A stretch of DNA of 36,467 nt from Methanomicrobiales archaeon (GTDB taxonomy: Archaea > Halobacteriota > Methanomicrobia > Methanomicrobiales > Methanospirillaceae): assembly GCA_013415565.1 (NCBI GenBank), contig JAAEET010000016.1, positions 1-36,467 on the forward strand, read 5' to 3'. This document shows positions 35,380 to 36,467 of this stretch, piece after piece; positions within the stretch are counted from its first letter, which is position 1; the number at the start of each line of letters is the position of its first letter. Position numbers and translations under genes: made by a program. The notes below the pieces were generated by a model. That model ran no database searches. It had not been told where the DNA came from and worked only from the letters and a program-made list of their open reading frames with translations.

Positions 35380-36467
35380 ATGGAGAGAAAAATGAGGATT
35401 GCGCTTTCGGGTTTATTTGAAGAAGTGAATACCTTCGCCGATGCAACGATGGGAACGGCGAAGATAACCGGTAATATGACCACCGGTTTTCAGCAGTGGA
35501 CGGACAAGGCCCTCATCGACGATTACAAAGGGTCGAAAACCTACATGGGCGGGTTTATCGCCGCACTCGAAGAGTTTCCCGACGTGGAGATCGTCCCCAC
35601 CACATTCTGGAGTTTCAGCGCCGGGGGCACGATCGACGGTAAGGCCTATGAGATAATGAAGAAGGACATCCTCGACCGGCTGGCGAAGGCCATGCCGCTG
35701 GATGGGGTTGCTCTTTGCTTGCACGGGGCGGGTGTTGCGGAAGGCATCGATGATGCGGAGACGGATTTGACCGCGGCGATCCGGAAACAGCTCGGACCGG
35801 GGGTCAAAGTGATCAGCGCCCAGGACCACCACAGCAACCTCAGTGATGACGATGTCAGGCAGCTGGACCTGCTCACCATCGTCTACCACTATCCCCATAT
35901 CGACATGTACGAGACCGCGTATCGTGGCGCCAAGCTGCTTCCGGCCATGGTCAAGGGTGAAATCAAACCCTACGGTCATTTCGAGCGGCTGCCGATGATC
36001 ATGCAGTGCATGTCGACCATGGACGGGAATCTCTTCGCGCCGATCCGGAAGAAGGTGGAGGAGATCGCCAAGCGGGAAGGGATCTACGAGTTTTCGCTTG
36101 CCTACGGATTTGCCTTCGCCGATGTCCCCTTCAACTCGCCCGTGGTCAATGTCTGGGCAAAAACTCCGGAACTGGCCGAGAAAACCGCCAAGGAGGCCGC
36201 GGCACTGCTTTGGGAAAACAGGGAACGGTTCGTGGCCAAAACGCTGTCTGCCGAAGAAGCGGTGCGGCAGGCATTGACAGCACTGGTCAAACAGGGGCGG
36301 ATCCTGCCGGAGGATATACGTCCCCTGTTGTATGAAGAGAGCGGTGCACTGTTGGGCAGCGAAAAGAAGCAGGAGGAGCAATCTTTCGGGTTCCTGCCGG
36401 ATGTAAAGGCCCCCGGACCGATCGTGATCGCGGAAAAATCAGACAATCCGGGTGCGGGTGCACCGGG
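35380..36467 (+). CDS. MlrC/M81 family metallopeptidase, partial
   Basis: A member of the family of MlrC, the microcystin-degradation enzyme that cuts linearised peptides; most members have unknown substrates. The 362 codons present run off the right edge. Family features are the start RIALSGLFEEVNTFAD, the metal-binding SAQDHHSNLSDDDV and YHYPHIDMYET, and the DNPGAGAPG segment at the window end. The ATG at 35380 follows GGGGT by a few bases and lies 15 bases after the amidohydrolase 2 stop. With the two amidohydrolases it suggests breakdown of unusual peptides or amides. Confidence 0.88.
   Translation, partial: MERKMRIALSGLFEEVNTFADATMGTAKITGNMTTGFQQWTDKALIDDYKGSKTYMGGFIAALEEFPDVEIVPTTFWSFSAGGTIDGKAYEIMKKDILDRLAKAMPLDGVALCLHGAGVAEGIDDAETDLTAAIRKQLGPGVKVISAQDHHSNLSDDDVRQLDLLTIVYHYPHIDMYETAYRGAKLLPAMVKGEIKPYGHFERLPMIMQCMSTMDGNLFAPIRKKVEEIAKREGIYEFSLAYGFAFADVPFNSPVVNVWAKTPELAEKTAKEAAALLWENRERFVAKTLSAEEAVRQALTALVKQGRILPEDIRPLLYEESGALLGSEKKQEEQSFGFLPDVKAPGPIVIAEKSDNPGAGAP

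Noticed and set aside
34124-35446. Minus-strand open frame of 440 codons opposite amidohydrolase 2
   Set aside because: It spans the antisense of a gene with complete active-site motifs and crosses into the next gene; no ribosome site or family motif.

Overview
The window looks like a high-GC (roughly 60%) chromosomal segment of a methanogenic archaeon, most probably a member of the Methanomicrobiales. It carries methanofuran biosynthesis genes (mfnD, mfnF), the N-terminal part of a methanogen-type formate dehydrogenase, TATA-binding protein, transcription factor S, archaeosortase A, archaeal-type GlyRS and TruD, Pth2, Hef, and many short TATA-box/leaderless promoters. It also carries a bacterial-type gyrase (gyrBA), which euryarchaea of this group are known to have acquired. 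The order-level placement is inference from gene content; no search was run.

Layout. 1-867: fdhA (minus, runs off the left edge). 1070-1555: transposase-like zinc-ribbon/HTH protein. 1529-3566 (minus): mfnD-mfnF plus a small membrane zinc-ribbon protein. 3649-5174: surE-rpiA. 5443-6509 (minus): winged-helix regulator and TBP. 6743-8635: two tandem secreted paralogues, each with a hairpin at the predicted mRNA 5' end and separated by terminators. 8709-10548: tfs, artA and a CDP-alcohol phosphatidyltransferase. 10659-12117: arfC (riboflavin/F420 branch) overlapping an SppA-like membrane protease. 12159-13786 (minus): pth2-truD. 13914-15068: geranylgeranyl-reductase-family flavoprotein. 15128-17814: cobalt/nickel ECF transporter (M, PDGLE, O, Q). 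18259-22813: gyrB-gyrA. 22972-24155: small conserved families (YjbQ, UPF0147, ZNRD2-like). 24146-28097 (minus): glyS-hef. 28337-29661: HTH protein and a UPF0173 hydrolase.

29694-31985 (minus) is the most unusual part. Seven tightly packed small genes encode a double-psi-barrel protein with an 11-residue-repeat tail, two membrane-anchored coiled-coil proteins, two soluble coiled-coil proteins and two zinc-finger proteins. Three of the coiled-coil proteins share an ungapped motif, so they look like a tandem paralogous family. I recognise no described system here; it is the best candidate for something new.

32676-36467 (plus): two paralogous metal-dependent amidohydrolases followed by an MlrC-type (M81) metallopeptidase that runs off the right edge. 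This looks like an accessory catabolic cluster and may have been acquired laterally.

No tRNA, rRNA, CRISPR array or intact insertion sequence was seen. No gap between genes exceeds 300 bases; the larger gaps (868-1069, 5175-5442, 6510-6742, 28098-28336, 31986-32182, 32498-32675) are described through the promoter, hairpin and repeat entries.
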